64,000 bases of DNA from CATQHD01 sp965202675 (GTDB taxonomy: Bacteria > Actinomycetota > Acidimicrobiia > Spongiisociales > Spongiisociaceae), in assembly GCA_965202675.1 (NCBI GenBank), contig OZ241842.1, forward strand, positions 930,001 to 994,000, in the 5' to 3' direction. Made by a program: the position numbers and the translations under genes. Under the pieces are notes generated by a model. That model was not told the DNA's origin, made no database searches, and saw only the letters and a list, made by a program, of their open reading frames with translations. Positions 28,113 to 36,731 of the stretch are shown piece after piece (the stretch's first letter is position 1; the number at the start of each line of letters is the position of its first letter).

Positions 28113-29449
28113 GATACTAGCCCCATAATAGCGAACCTTCCTAGATTCGTCGTCTCGTGGAGAGAGCGTGCACAGTTGACAAAAAATCCTTGGATAGACT
28201 GATCATCAGAATCAATCCATTCTTCAATATCTTCTAATGCGCTAGCTACATCCGCCCACAGATCTGTAATATTTTCAGGTCTATTAATATCTTTCCATAG
28301 TCCTATTTCCCACCCTCTTATACTCCACCAAAATTCTAACGTCTGAAAGTCTATGTTTGTAGCTCTCATAAAATCACTTGCTGCTCCGGTAGCTATATGA
28401 AGCAGAAAAAAGGCACGACTTAATAGTGGACGAGGATCACCATAATAATCACCTCTACCTGATGATAATCTAATAAGTTTTGGTACCTTTTGATCTAAAA
28501 TTTTACCTAAAATAAACCGTTCTACTTCTTTGTATAAGTAACCATCTTCAAGGACGGCTGTAAGCATAGTGTCCACTTGTCTTTTCAATTCGTCAGGGTG
28601 ATCTTGTAACGTAGGCATAGAATTAAAAATATTCTCTACTGTCTGACACAAAAAGTATAGATCCAAGATATCAATACCTCCCTGTGTAGTAGAGGGCTCA
28701 AGTTTACGAACTATATCAGAAACATATTTGATAGGTTTCATAAAATTTCGATTTCTGTAACTAGAAATATAAAGAGGTCCATAGCTAGCGGCATTTCTTA
28801 AGAATCGATCATTAGTCATCCGCTTTAGATCAACACCAAAGTCGTACAACATCTTCGAGGCATTGATAAGGGCCGGGCCTTCTTCCCCTACACATGGCAT
28901 TTCGTTAATCCACATCGTCAAAGGTATCGAGCGAGGACGAACTATTCGACCTAATAGAACACCAGCATCTCTTGATTTCAGCCAATGTTCTAAATATAAC
29001 CAGATCGCATGATGAGTTGATCGTCGTTTATCAGATATTAAATGAGCATTGCCTGCTACGTCTATTATGCAATGATGTTGATCAAATACACCAATACCTT
29101 GACTTGCCAAAAGCGACATAGTTGCGCGCATCTCTGCGTAATAACCTAGATGAATCGCTATTGGCTCTCCGCGTACCTGGGCATAAAGAGCTTGTCCTAG
29201 GTACTCCCAACTATCAATGAGATGAAAGAGTATTGATACAGCTATGTATTCTCTTAGATCATGTGAATTCAGGTTGCCCTTTTTATCTTCCTTCTTAATA
29301 CTTTTTACAAGGTTATTATAGTAGGTATTGTTCCTATTAAGCCAACGGTCATTGCCAAAATTGTTAAGCAAAGATGGCGCGGATTTTTGAATACCATCTG
29401 GCGAAGCCAAGTTTAAATATTCCTTTTCTTGTGAACTCAATTTATACAT
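28109..29449 (-). CDS. Unknown 446-residue protein of the DGQHR/methylase cassette
   Basis: I do not recognise a family. The protein is soluble by eye, mostly helical, with no P-loop, no clear nuclease motif and no membrane segment. Notable local sequences are the His-rich FDQHHCIIDVAGNAH (around residue 122) and SDKRRSTHHAIWLYLEHWLKSRD after it. It overlaps genes on both sides (8 and 4 nt), so it is a coupled partner of the DGQHR protein and the methylase, and could be the effector or restriction component. That is inference. Confidence 0.8.
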   Translation of the reverse strand: MYKLSSQEKEYLNLASPDGIQKSAPSLLNNFGNDRWLNRNNTYYNNLVKSIKKEDKKGNLNSHDLREYIAVSILFHLIDSWEYLGQALYAQVRGEPIAIHLGYYAEMRATMSLLASQGIGVFDQHHCIIDVAGNAHLISDKRRSTHHAIWLYLEHWLKSRDAGVLLGRIVRPRSIPLTMWINEMPCVGEEGPALINASKMLYDFGVDLKRMTNDRFLRNAASYGPLYISSYRNRNFMKPIKYVSDIVRKLEPSTTQGGIDILDLYFLCQTVENIFNSMPTLQDHPDELKRQVDTMLTAVLEDGYLYKEVERFILGKILDQKVPKLIRLSSGRGDYYGDPRPLLSRAFFLLHIATGAASDFMRATNIDFQTLEFWWSIRGWEIGLWKDINRPENITDLWADVASALEDIEEWIDSDDQSIQGFFVNCARSLHETTNLGRFAIMGLVS

Positions 29450-30941
29450 TATAATTCAGTTTCTGAGCAACATCTTGTGCTATTACCGCTAATCTGCTCT
29501 CGGAATTGCTCAAATAACGGAGAAGATCCTCTCGAAGTTCTTTATATCCTGTACCACCTCGAAACCGTGCCTTAGCCTGGCGTTGCTGTTCGGATAAACC
29601 AGTAGCCTTTGACGAACGCCAATCGTATCCGGTAAGACCCTTAGCTATATCACCAACATACTCACCAACTGGTTGTTCTTCTAGGGATACCAAGGCACTG
29701 GATACATCCTCCTCAGAAGTAGCGGAGCCTGGATCGCAAATCCAACTGCGAAGCTCTTGTTCGTCGGCCTGAATAAAGCATAGGTCGTTCAAAGTGTAAA
29801 GAAACCCGCGCACTCCCATATCCGAGTTGAGCATAGTTTCCTCACCTTCAAAAGCTGGATCAGGTGAAATATAATTGTCCTTTCGCAAATTTCTTATCCA
29901 GTCATATTCGGATTTAGCTATTTCTTCTTTTAATTTATTCCATGCATATATTAGAAAGGCTGCTTGTTGTGATCGAGACCATGGAAGCACTGTTTTGTTC
30001 TCTCCTACTGGTGCTCCAAATAAGCCACCTACTTGAACGCGCGGGCCTTCCCAACTCTTAACAAAAGTTGTCTGGAGATTACGAACCCAGGAATTTTGGG
30101 TCACCATTTTTCTTTGCTGACCTAACATATCTATACGTTGATGCCATGGGCTCTTAGGATGAGCCCAGAGAGCTTCGGTAAGCTCCTGCGACCGAGTAGC
30201 CTTATATATAGTGTCATCAAAACGTTCCAGCCAATCCTCTGTCCTAAGGAGCGGATACAGATCAAAAGCAAGACTCGAATTAATCCGCTTTGGTTTTATA
30301 TTGATAGTATAGAAAAGATAAGCTTGCCAACTCCGATCCAATCCATAGAAGGCAACAACAGGTAACTCATATCCAGTAAGCTGATCAGCGCTCTCTTCAA
30401 AGGCCCACAACCTGTGCTGACCATCAATAACCTCAAGCGGAGGTAATGTTTCGGATAACTCCCAATTTGAATCGCCTGATTCTGGCAATTCAACAAGTGC
30501 AGAGCCGTTTTCTTTAAGTTCTACATTTATCTGATCGTCTAGATGAACGGAGCGACCACGATGATCAGTATCTCCAGGCGACAAGATATTGACAATCACT
30601 GCCGTCGGTAGCCAACCCGGTTTCATGAGATCAGTATAATTCGAGCTTTCTCTTTTTGTTTGGCTCAGGCCAGACCATGGGAACCCGTGTTGTATATAAT
30701 TAGCAATCTCCTCGGATCGCTTTACTTCGTGACCTCTCTGTATCCCAAGATCAAGTGCCCGAGCACCGGTTGTGGAACGGCGTTGTATGCCGGTGAGACG
30801 GCGCAACTCAGAAGCATCAAGCGAAAAGAGTAGGAACCAAGGTTTCGGCTTCCGCCGAAACTGTTCGTCGTCAAATTTCACCCTATCCCATTCACTGAGC
30901 CACTGATTCACGATCAGAGCAGGGATTTTCTTTTTTGGCAT
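29442..30941 (-). CDS. DGQHR-domain protein (DndB-like)
   Basis: A 499-residue protein with the signature VIDGQHRLWAFEE at about residues 171-183 and a preceding strand-rich N-terminus. DGQHR domains occur in DndB, the regulator of DNA phosphorothioation, and in other DNA-modification loci. No dndC, D or E is present here. The gene leads the AT-rich cassette. Nothing in it suggests a nuclease, so a DNA-binding or regulatory role is more likely. Confidence 0.88.
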   Translation of the reverse strand: MPKKKIPALIVNQWLSEWDRVKFDDEQFRRKPKPWFLLFSLDASELRRLTGIQRRSTTGARALDLGIQRGHEVKRSEEIANYIQHGFPWSGLSQTKRESSNYTDLMKPGWLPTAVIVNILSPGDTDHRGRSVHLDDQINVELKENGSALVELPESGDSNWELSETLPPLEVIDGQHRLWAFEESADQLTGYELPVVAFYGLDRSWQAYLFYTINIKPKRINSSLAFDLYPLLRTEDWLERFDDTIYKATRSQELTEALWAHPKSPWHQRIDMLGQQRKMVTQNSWVRNLQTTFVKSWEGPRVQVGGLFGAPVGENKTVLPWSRSQQAAFLIYAWNKLKEEIAKSEYDWIRNLRKDNYISPDPAFEGEETMLNSDMGVRGFLYTLNDLCFIQADEQELRSWICDPGSATSEEDVSSALVSLEEQPVGEYVGDIAKGLTGYDWRSSKATGLSEQQRQAKARFRGGTGYKELREDLLRYLSNSESRLAVIAQDVAQKLNYNV

Positions 30942-31082
30942 GTAACTCCTGATTCTTCACGTTGATTGAATCTGAGGCCGAACCCTCCAGCTTTTGCGAC
31001 CTGGGGTATTCATTCTGGCCACATTAACAGTCCTCCACCCGCCTGGATGGGTTGCAGGCGGCGGTCAAGGCGGTACCGGGGG

Positions 31083-31949
31083 CTAACCGGCGGCGGCGAG
31101 GGCGGCTTTGACGGCCCTGGCGGTGTACACCTTGGCCAGGTGGGTCTTGTACTCGACCGAGCCATAGAGGTCCTCGAGCACTTCTATGCCGTCCACGGCG
31201 TGGGAGGCCGCGGCTTGTACGGCGGCGTCGGAGCCGTCCGTGCCTACCAGGGCGGCGGCCGCCGCGTCGGCGCGCGTCGGGCGGTTGCCCACTCCGGTTA
31301 CGGCCACCGTGGCGGCGCTGATATACCCGTTGGACCTGGTTACCGAGGCGGCTACCCCGGCCACGGCGTAGTCGGAATGGCCTCCCCGGCGGCCCAGCTT
31401 GTCGTAGGCCGAACCGGTTCCGGGGCCTGCCTTCGGGATGCGCATCTCGGTGAGGATCTCGTTGGGTTCCAGCGCCGAGGTCATCGTGTCGACGAAGAAG
31501 TCGGCGGCGGCGATCTCCCTCGTCCCGCCGGACGAGGCCGCCACCATCACCGCCCCGAGCGCCAGCGCCGCCACCGGCTGGTCGGCGGCCAGGTCGGCGT
31601 GGACCATCGACCCGCAGCAGGTGCCGCGGTTGCGCACCTGGCGGTCGCCCGTCCAGGAGGCGGCGGCGGCCAGCGCTGAGGCGCGCTCTTGGATCAGGCT
31701 GCTGGAGGCCACCTCGGCGTGGCGCACCAGGGCGCCGATCGAGATGTGGCCGCCGTTGTCGGCAATGCGGTCCAGCCCGCCGATCCGGCCGATGTCGACC
31801 ACCATCGGCGGCGACAACAGGCGCATCTTCATCAGCGGGAGCAGGCTCATGCCGCCGGCCAGCACCTTGGCGCCGGGGTTGGCGTCGAGGGCGGCCAGCG
31901 CCTCGCCCAGGCTCTCCGGAGCGGCGTAGTCGAACTGTCGTGGATACAT
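31083..31949 (-). CDS. coxM: Molybdenum hydroxylase FAD-binding subunit (CoxM-like)
   Basis: A 288-residue FAD subunit that passes electrons from the FeS subunit to the acceptor. The N-terminus RQFDYAAPESLGEALAALD and the FAD-binding stretches AKVLAGGMSLLPLMKMRL and TCCGSMVHADLAADQP are typical of the family. It is the last gene of coxSLM, 12 nt after coxL. Its 3' end is duplicated at 26528-26843. Confidence 0.92.
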   Translation of the reverse strand: MYPRQFDYAAPESLGEALAALDANPGAKVLAGGMSLLPLMKMRLLSPPMVVDIGRIGGLDRIADNGGHISIGALVRHAEVASSSLIQERASALAAAASWTGDRQVRNRGTCCGSMVHADLAADQPVAALALGAVMVAASSGGTREIAAADFFVDTMTSALEPNEILTEMRIPKAGPGTGSAYDKLGRRGGHSDYAVAGVAASVTRSNGYISAATVAVTGVGNRPTRADAAAAALVGTDGSDAAVQAAASHAVDGIEVLEDLYGSVEYKTHLAKVYTARAVKAALAAAG

Positions 31950-31961
31950 GGTTTCTCCTCC

Positions 31962-34340
31962 CTACGCCTTGGCGTCCTGGATGGCCTGCCAGACCCGTCT
32001 GGGCCGGAGCGGCATGTCGATGTGGGTCACGCCGAGCGGTTCGAGCGCGTCGACCACCGCGTTGACCACCGTCTGGGCGGCGCCGATGGTGCCCGCCTCG
32101 CCGATGCCCTTCACGCCGAGCGGGTTTACATCGGTGGGCGTAACCGTGCGCTCCAGCTCGAAGGACGGCAGGTCGGCGGCGGTGGGCAGGATGTAGTCCA
32201 CCAGGGAGGCGGACAGCAGGTTCCCGTCCCCGTCGTACACCGCGTCCTCGAACATGGCCTGGCCGACCCCCTGGGCGATGCCCCCGTGGATCTGGCCGTC
32301 CACGATCATCGGGCTGATCACGTTGCCGCAGTCGTCCATGCCGATGTACCGCAGGAGCCGCACGTCCCCGGTGTCGGGGTCAACCTCGACCATGGCGATG
32401 TGGGCGCCGAACGGCCAGGTGGCGTTGCCGGGGCTGAAGACGGCGTGCGCCTCCAGGCCGCCCTCCAGGCCCTCGGGGAGCAGGTGCGGCTGGTAGGCGG
32501 TCTTGGAGATGTCCTCCCAGCTCACGGAGCTGTCGGGGGTGCCGACCACATGGGCCCCGCCGCCGCCGAACTCGATGTCCTCCTCGGATGCCTCGAGCAG
32601 GTGGGCGGCGATCCGGGCGGCCTTGGCCCTTACCTTGGCGGTCGCCTCGTAGCAGGCGGCCCCGTCGACCGCCGCCGAGCGGGACCCGAAGGTGCCGACG
32701 CTGGGCGGCGCCTCCTCGGTGTCGCCGTGGATGACGCGGATGCGCTCCACGTCCATGCCGAGGCCGTCGCCCACTATCTGCGCCCAGGTGGTCTGGTGGC
32801 CCTGGCCGGACGGCCCGGTGCCGATGGACACGGTGGCCGACCCGTCGGGGTGGATGCGCACCAGGCTGGAGCCGTTGAAGGCCGACGGCATCTGGTACTC
32901 GGCCCACGAGAATCCGAGGTCCACCAGCGGAGAGGGGCCGAAGCCGCACACCTCCACGTAGGTGGCCAGGCCGACCCCTACGCAGCGCCCCTCGGCGCGG
33001 GCGGCGTCCCGCTCGGCCAGCAGGCCCGTCCAGCCGGCCGACTCCAGGGCGGCGTCGAGGTTCGACTCGTAGTCGCCGGTGTCCATGGGGAACCCCATGG
33101 GCGACACCGCCCCCGGGAAGTCGGAGGCGGGGATGTAGTTGCGCCGGCGCACCTCGGCCGGGTCCATCCCTATCTCCCTGGCGTACATGTCGATGATCCG
33201 CTCCAGGTAGTAGGCGGCCTCCGGGCGGCCCGCCCCCCGGTAGGCGTCGGTGGTCATCGTGTGGGTCGTTACGCAGTCCATCGTCCAGTAGGTGGGGAAC
33301 CGGTACTGGCCCGACCCGACGAACAAGCCGAGGAAGGGGATGGCGACGGTGAAGTTCTGCGAGTAGGCGCCCATGTCGGCGATGCCCTCGAGCTCGAAGC
33401 CGAGGATCTCGCCGCCCCGGGTGCCGGTCATGGTGGCGGTGGCCACCCAACCCCGGCCCTGGATGGTGGAGTTGGCCGCCTCCCGGCGGGTCTCGGTCCA
33501 CTTCACCGGGCGGCCCAGCTGCTTGGAGGCGAAGGCGGTCAGCACCTCGTCGTTATAGACATTCAGCTTGCAGCCGAAGCCGCCGCCCACCTCCATCGCT
33601 TTGACGGTCACCTGGTTGAGCGCCAGGCCGAAGTACTTGCCGATCGCCCCGGCCAGCGCCGAGGGGATCTGGGTGGACGAGTAGATGTCGAAGCGCCCGT
33701 AGCCGGCGTGGTAGTCGGCCATGACCGAGCGGGGCTCGATGGGAACCGGGATCAGCCGCTGGTTGGTCATCTCCTGGGAGACAACCACCGCGTCGTCCCG
33801 GGCCTTGGCGGCCTCGATGCCGGCCTTCAGCTCCGCCAGCGCGTCGGCGTCGGCCCCGAACGGGCCGGTCCAGGTGACCAGGATGTTCGAATCCATATCG
33901 TCGTGGACCTTCGCCTCGCCGCTCTGCGAGGCCTTGAGGTCGACCACCGCGGGCAGGGGGTCGTAGTCGACCTCCACCGCGTCGGCGGCGTCGCGGGCCA
34001 GGTAGGGGTCCTCGGCCACCACCATGGCGACCGCCTCGCCGACGTGTTTGACCGCGCCGTTGTTGAGCAGCGGGCGGAGCGCCCCGACCGGCGCCTGGGC
34101 GATCAGCGGCCCCAGATGCTCCACGTCGGGCGCGGTGTAGACGGCGGCCACGCCCTCCATCGCCTCCGCCGCCGAGGCGTCCACGGACACCACCCTGGCG
34201 TGGGCGTAGGGGCTGCGCACGAAGGCCGCATGGGCGGTTCCGGCCAGCTTCACGTCGTCGGTGTAGAGGCCGCCGCCCTGGATCAGGGCCGGATCCTCGC
34301 GGCGCCTGACAACGCCGCCGAGCACACTCGTTGAACTCAT
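31962..34340 (-). CDS. coxL: Form II molybdenum hydroxylase large subunit (CoxL-like)
   Basis: A 792-residue molybdopterin-cytosine-dinucleotide subunit holding the active site. The ATG at 34340 overlaps the coxS stop as ATGA; the longer frame reads through coxS. The active-site loop is AYRGAGR (around residue 366), which marks form II enzymes, rather than the AYXCSFR of proven CO dehydrogenases. The substrate may therefore be CO or another small molecule. GGGFGCKLNVYNDE and TGPSGQGHQTTWAQI are further family motifs. Confidence 0.93.
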   Translation of the reverse strand: MSSTSVLGGVVRRREDPALIQGGGLYTDDVKLAGTAHAAFVRSPYAHARVVSVDASAAEAMEGVAAVYTAPDVEHLGPLIAQAPVGALRPLLNNGAVKHVGEAVAMVVAEDPYLARDAADAVEVDYDPLPAVVDLKASQSGEAKVHDDMDSNILVTWTGPFGADADALAELKAGIEAAKARDDAVVVSQEMTNQRLIPVPIEPRSVMADYHAGYGRFDIYSSTQIPSALAGAIGKYFGLALNQVTVKAMEVGGGFGCKLNVYNDEVLTAFASKQLGRPVKWTETRREAANSTIQGRGWVATATMTGTRGGEILGFELEGIADMGAYSQNFTVAIPFLGLFVGSGQYRFPTYWTMDCVTTHTMTTDAYRGAGRPEAAYYLERIIDMYAREIGMDPAEVRRRNYIPASDFPGAVSPMGFPMDTGDYESNLDAALESAGWTGLLAERDAARAEGRCVGVGLATYVEVCGFGPSPLVDLGFSWAEYQMPSAFNGSSLVRIHPDGSATVSIGTGPSGQGHQTTWAQIVGDGLGMDVERIRVIHGDTEEAPPSVGTFGSRSAAVDGAACYEATAKVRAKAARIAAHLLEASEEDIEFGGGGAHVVGTPDSSVSWEDISKTAYQPHLLPEGLEGGLEAHAVFSPGNATWPFGAHIAMVEVDPDTGDVRLLRYIGMDDCGNVISPMIVDGQIHGGIAQGVGQAMFEDAVYDGDGNLLSASLVDYILPTAADLPSFELERTVTPTDVNPLGVKGIGEAGTIGAAQTVVNAVVDALEPLGVTHIDMPLRPRRVWQAIQDAKA

Positions 34341-34834
34341 GCGTTCTCCCATTCCGCCGGGGCGGGCGCCTCGCCGCGCATCTTCGCGCCTGCGTATTCG
34401 ATCGCCCGCACGATGTTGTGGTAACCGGTGCAGCGGCAGAGGTTGCCTTCTATCCCGCGCCGGATCTCCTCTTCCGTCGGGTTGCTGTTCTCCTCGAGGA
34501 GGGTCACCGCCGACATGATCATGCCGGGGGTGCAGAAACCGCACTGGAGGCCGTGGCGCTCCCAGAAGCCCTCCTGCACCGGATGGAGCTCCCCGTCCTG
34601 CGCCAGGCCCTCGACCGTGGTGATGTCGGCGCCCTCGGCCTGGGCGGCCAGCATCGTGCAGGACAAGACCGCCCTGCCGTCGAGCTGGACGGTGCAGGCG
34701 CCGCAGTAGGACGATTCGCACCCCACATGGGTGCCGGTCAACCCCAGACCCTCCCGCAAGAAATGGACGAGCAGGGTGCGGGGTTCGACCTCCCCCGAGA
34801 CCCGCCGTCCGTTGACCGACATGGATACCTGCAT
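34337..34834 (-). CDS. coxS: Molybdenum hydroxylase iron-sulfur subunit (CoxS-like)
   Basis: A 165-residue protein with two [2Fe-2S] sites: the plant-ferredoxin type in GCESSYCGACTVQLDG...LSC, and the helical one formed by CGFCTPGM and LCRCTGYHNIV. The ATG at 34834 gives the standard length (MQVSMSVNGRRV...). It is the first gene of the coxSLM operon. A longer frame upstream runs into repeat R3 and is not used. Confidence 0.93.
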   Translation of the reverse strand: MQVSMSVNGRRVSGEVEPRTLLVHFLREGLGLTGTHVGCESSYCGACTVQLDGRAVLSCTMLAAQAEGADITTVEGLAQDGELHPVQEGFWERHGLQCGFCTPGMIMSAVTLLEENSNPTEEEIRRGIEGNLCRCTGYHNIVRAIEYAGAKMRGEAPAPAEWENA

Positions 34835-34989
34835 ACAGGGCCTCCCTTCGCCGACGTCCGCCAACCGCCAAACTACCGCATCATCCGGCGCGATGCAGGA
34901 AAAACGCCGATATTTCTGCCGCCCGCACAGAAAATCCTGCCGCCCCCGCCTCCCCCGTTGGCCGGGCGGACGGCGCCGCCGACCCTCCC
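34835..34989. other. Upstream region of coxSLM
   Basis: No gene is visible. It contains the short words tgccgcccgcacagaaaatcc and a C-rich stretch. It should hold the coxS promoter, but I see no convincing -35/-10 pair. Confidence 0.4.
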
Positions 34990-35557
34990 AACCCGCGGGG
35001 CCTCTGAAGTGCGTGCGCGGATAGGGTCCCGGAAATGCGCCCCGGCGCAAGCAACCGTCGGATGGTCTGCCCGATGAGCACGAGCAACAAGGCGCTGCGC
35101 CCGCCGACGAAACACAGCCCGAACCAACGCCGCGCCCGAAGGAAACCCGATGAGCATGGGCGGCAGGGCGCTGCCCTCGCCGACGGAACAACGAAAGGCA
35201 TCCCCTGTCCGTGTGTCCTCCTACACCCGGTCGTCTTACAGGGAAAAACACCAGCACCGTGTAAACCCGACTCCTGCAAACCCCCTGGTCGAGCCCCTAT
35301 CCACCCCAAGACCCCCGGCAAGAACGCGAAAACCCCCGCCCCCTCGCCCCGCTTCGCGGGCCCGGCCCCCGCCGCCTCCACCTCGGTTCCGGACGCGTTT
35401 GGTCAGTACCCCGGCGGGGCCGCGTTCGGAAGATGATCCCTGTCTCGGTCTGCGGCGCCAGCCGACCGGAGGTGCTTGCAGCTTCTTCATTATCCCCCAT
35501 CGGTGTGACACAGTCAATACCCTTGTCGGGGATCCGACCGGATTTTTTGTCATTCCG
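34990..35557 (-). repeat. Dispersed repeat R3 (about 565 bp), inverted relative to R2
   Basis: Matches 14660-15195 on the other strand. It keeps the TTGACT-17 nt-GATAAT promoter, the cagggatcatcttccgaacgcg word, the CCCGCGAAGCGGG hairpin and the gggcagaccatcc end. It carries an extra internal duplication of the gatgagca...ggcgctgc...cgccgacg segment (35071-35110 and 35149-35189). Its promoter end lies 6 nt after the DUF2017 stop codon, like R2, which starts 4 nt after a stop. Confidence 0.85.
35489..35517 (-). promoter_or_regulatory. Sigma70-like promoter inside repeat R3
   Basis: On the minus strand TTGACT (35517-35512), 17-nt spacer, GATAAT (35494-35489). Same spacing and position as in repeat R2. 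Transcription would run leftward through R3 towards coxSLM, so it could contribute to cox expression or make a separate RNA. Confidence 0.65.
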
Positions 35558-35563
35558 GGGGTT

Positions 35564-36043
35564 TTAAATCTGATCCGCCATCGCATCTATCAGGCCGCCC
35601 TGCACCTCGCTCAGGAAGAGCAGGAATACCTGGGCCGGCGCCGGGGGCCCCTTGTCTTTCTCGAACCGGCCCCAGCTCTCCTCTTCGATCCCGAGCCGGG
35701 CGGCCAGGGCCAGACGGGATTCGTTCAGGACCATCAGCCAGGCCTCGGCCTGGTCCGCGGCGAGGTCCAGCGGCCCGCTGCGGGCGTCGTCAAGCAAGCC
35801 GAACACCGCTTCGCGATCCAGCCGCCGCTGCCGGTCCAGCTCGCCGGCCGTCAACCGGCCGTACTCGCCCTGCGCCTCGGCGTCGTCCGGGTAGGCGGCC
35901 ACCGTCAGGCGCTCGGCGGCCGGATCCCCGTCCTGGCCGCCCACCGACTCCAGCAGTTCCTCCATGAGCGACAGGGCGTCTATCTCCTCCTCGCGAAGCT
36001 TCATGCGGATGACGCCGGACCGGGAGCCGGCGAAGCGCGCCAT
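35564..36043 (-). CDS. DUF2017 protein
   Basis: A 159-residue protein starting MARFAGSRSG at 36043. The segments LREEEIDALSLMEELLES and ADQAEAWLMVLNESRLALAARLGI match DUF2017, an actinobacterial family usually found beside clpS. The TGATG overlap with clpS supports coupling. A role in Clp adaptor control is guessed from this neighbourhood only. Confidence 0.85.
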   Translation of the reverse strand: MARFAGSRSGVIRMKLREEEIDALSLMEELLESVGGQDGDPAAERLTVAAYPDDAEAQGEYGRLTAGELDRQRRLDREAVFGLLDDARSGPLDLAADQAEAWLMVLNESRLALAARLGIEEESWGRFEKDKGPPAPAQVFLLFLSEVQGGLIDAMADQI

Positions 36044-36369
36044 CAGGCCCGCTCGATGGTCGCCCACAGCCCGTAGCGGTGGAGTGTGTAGCAGTCGATC
36101 TCCGCTTTCTCGCGGGGGGCGGTGTTGACCACCGAACGGCCCTCGTGGTGCACCTCGAGCATGAGCAGGGTGGCCTTCTGCTCCGTGTACCCGAACACCT
36201 TGCGAAAAACCAGCACCACATAGGACATCAGGTTTACGGGGTCGTTCCACACCACCACGTTCCAGCCGCGGTCGAGGTCGAGCTTCTCGTCAATGTCCGG
36301 GCGCTCGATGGTGTCCGGCAAGGCGGCCGCGGCCGGCGGGGGCAACGGTTCGAGCTCCGGGGTTCTCAT
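36043..36369 (-). CDS. clpS: ATP-dependent Clp protease adaptor ClpS
   Basis: N-end-rule adaptor that delivers substrates to ClpA/ClpC. The 108-residue protein has a flexible N-tail and the core WNVVVWNDPVNLMSYVVLVFRKVFGY, then KATLLMLEVHHEGRSVV, the standard ClpS fold including the N-degron pocket residues NDPVN. It is followed by DUF2017 as in many actinobacteria. Confidence 0.94.
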   Translation of the reverse strand: MRTPELEPLPPPAAAALPDTIERPDIDEKLDLDRGWNVVVWNDPVNLMSYVVLVFRKVFGYTEQKATLLMLEVHHEGRSVVNTAPREKAEIDCYTLHRYGLWATIERA

Positions 36370-36437
36370 AACCCCAGGATATCCGCCCCGGCAGGGCCCC
36401 GCGCGCCGCCAGGCCGGAACGCGAAAAAATAAGGGTA

Positions 36438-36466
36438 TTGAAATATATCGAAAAATATAGTAGAAT
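36438..36466 (+). promoter_or_regulatory. Near-consensus promoter, probably leaderless
   Basis: TTGAAA (36438-36443), 17-nt spacer, TAGAAT (36461-36466) in an AT-rich island. The ATG of the next gene lies only 6 nt after the -10 box, so the transcript probably begins at the start codon. The box AAGGGTATTG (36431-36440) overlaps the -35 element, as in repeats R1-R3. Confidence 0.75.
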
Positions 36467-36472
36467 TATGCT

Positions 36473-36706
36473 ATGAACAACACACGCACACTCAGCCCAT
36501 CCATACAAAGCCCGCCTCTGCGCCGGACCCTCAGGGACTCCCTGATCGAAGCCGAGCAGCTGCGCCACCCGATCCGGGTGTTGACCGCAGGCGGGCGCAG
36601 CCTGTCCGGGATCCTCACCGAGGTCGGAATCGACTTCGCGGAGATCCAGACCGAGGAACGACCGGTAGACGTGGCCCTCTTCTACATAGAGAGCGTGGCC
36701 TGGTAA
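36473..36706 (+). CDS. Small LSm-like hypothetical protein
   Basis: A 77-residue protein. The C-terminal part RHPIRVLTAGGRSLSGILTEVGIDFAEIQTEERPVDVALFYIESV has the strand pattern of an LSm/Hfq-like barrel (G-x-S-x-x-G-x-L-x-x-x-G-x-D-F). Whether it binds RNA is unknown. There is no room for a ribosome site between promoter and ATG, so translation is probably leaderless. A convergent hairpin ends the transcript. Confidence 0.65.
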   Translation: MNNTRTLSPSIQSPPLRRTLRDSLIEAEQLRHPIRVLTAGGRSLSGILTEVGIDFAEIQTEERPVDVALFYIESVAW

Positions 36707-36707
36707 A

Positions 36708-36727
36708 CCGCCCGCGCCGCCGGGCGG
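36708..36727. terminator. Hairpin between convergent genes
   Basis: Stem CCGCCCG/CGGGCGG with a 6-nt loop, 1 nt after the LSm-like gene stop and 4 nt before the pheA stop. The position between convergent genes fits a bidirectional terminator, although no T run follows. Confidence 0.5.
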
Positions 36728-36731
36728 GCCG

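Noticed and set aside
31689..34334. An 881-codon plus-strand frame across coxL
   Set aside because: Antisense to a securely identified gene with typical shadow composition.
31962..34340. Calling this a proven carbon monoxide dehydrogenase
   Set aside because: The active-site loop is AYRGAGR (form II), not the Cys-containing form I loop, so the substrate is uncertain.
14660..35557. R2 and R3 as the inverted ends of a 21-kb composite transposon
   Set aside because: No transposase or target duplication is visible, the interior includes core coxSLM genes, and a third copy lies outside. A dispersed repeat explains it better.
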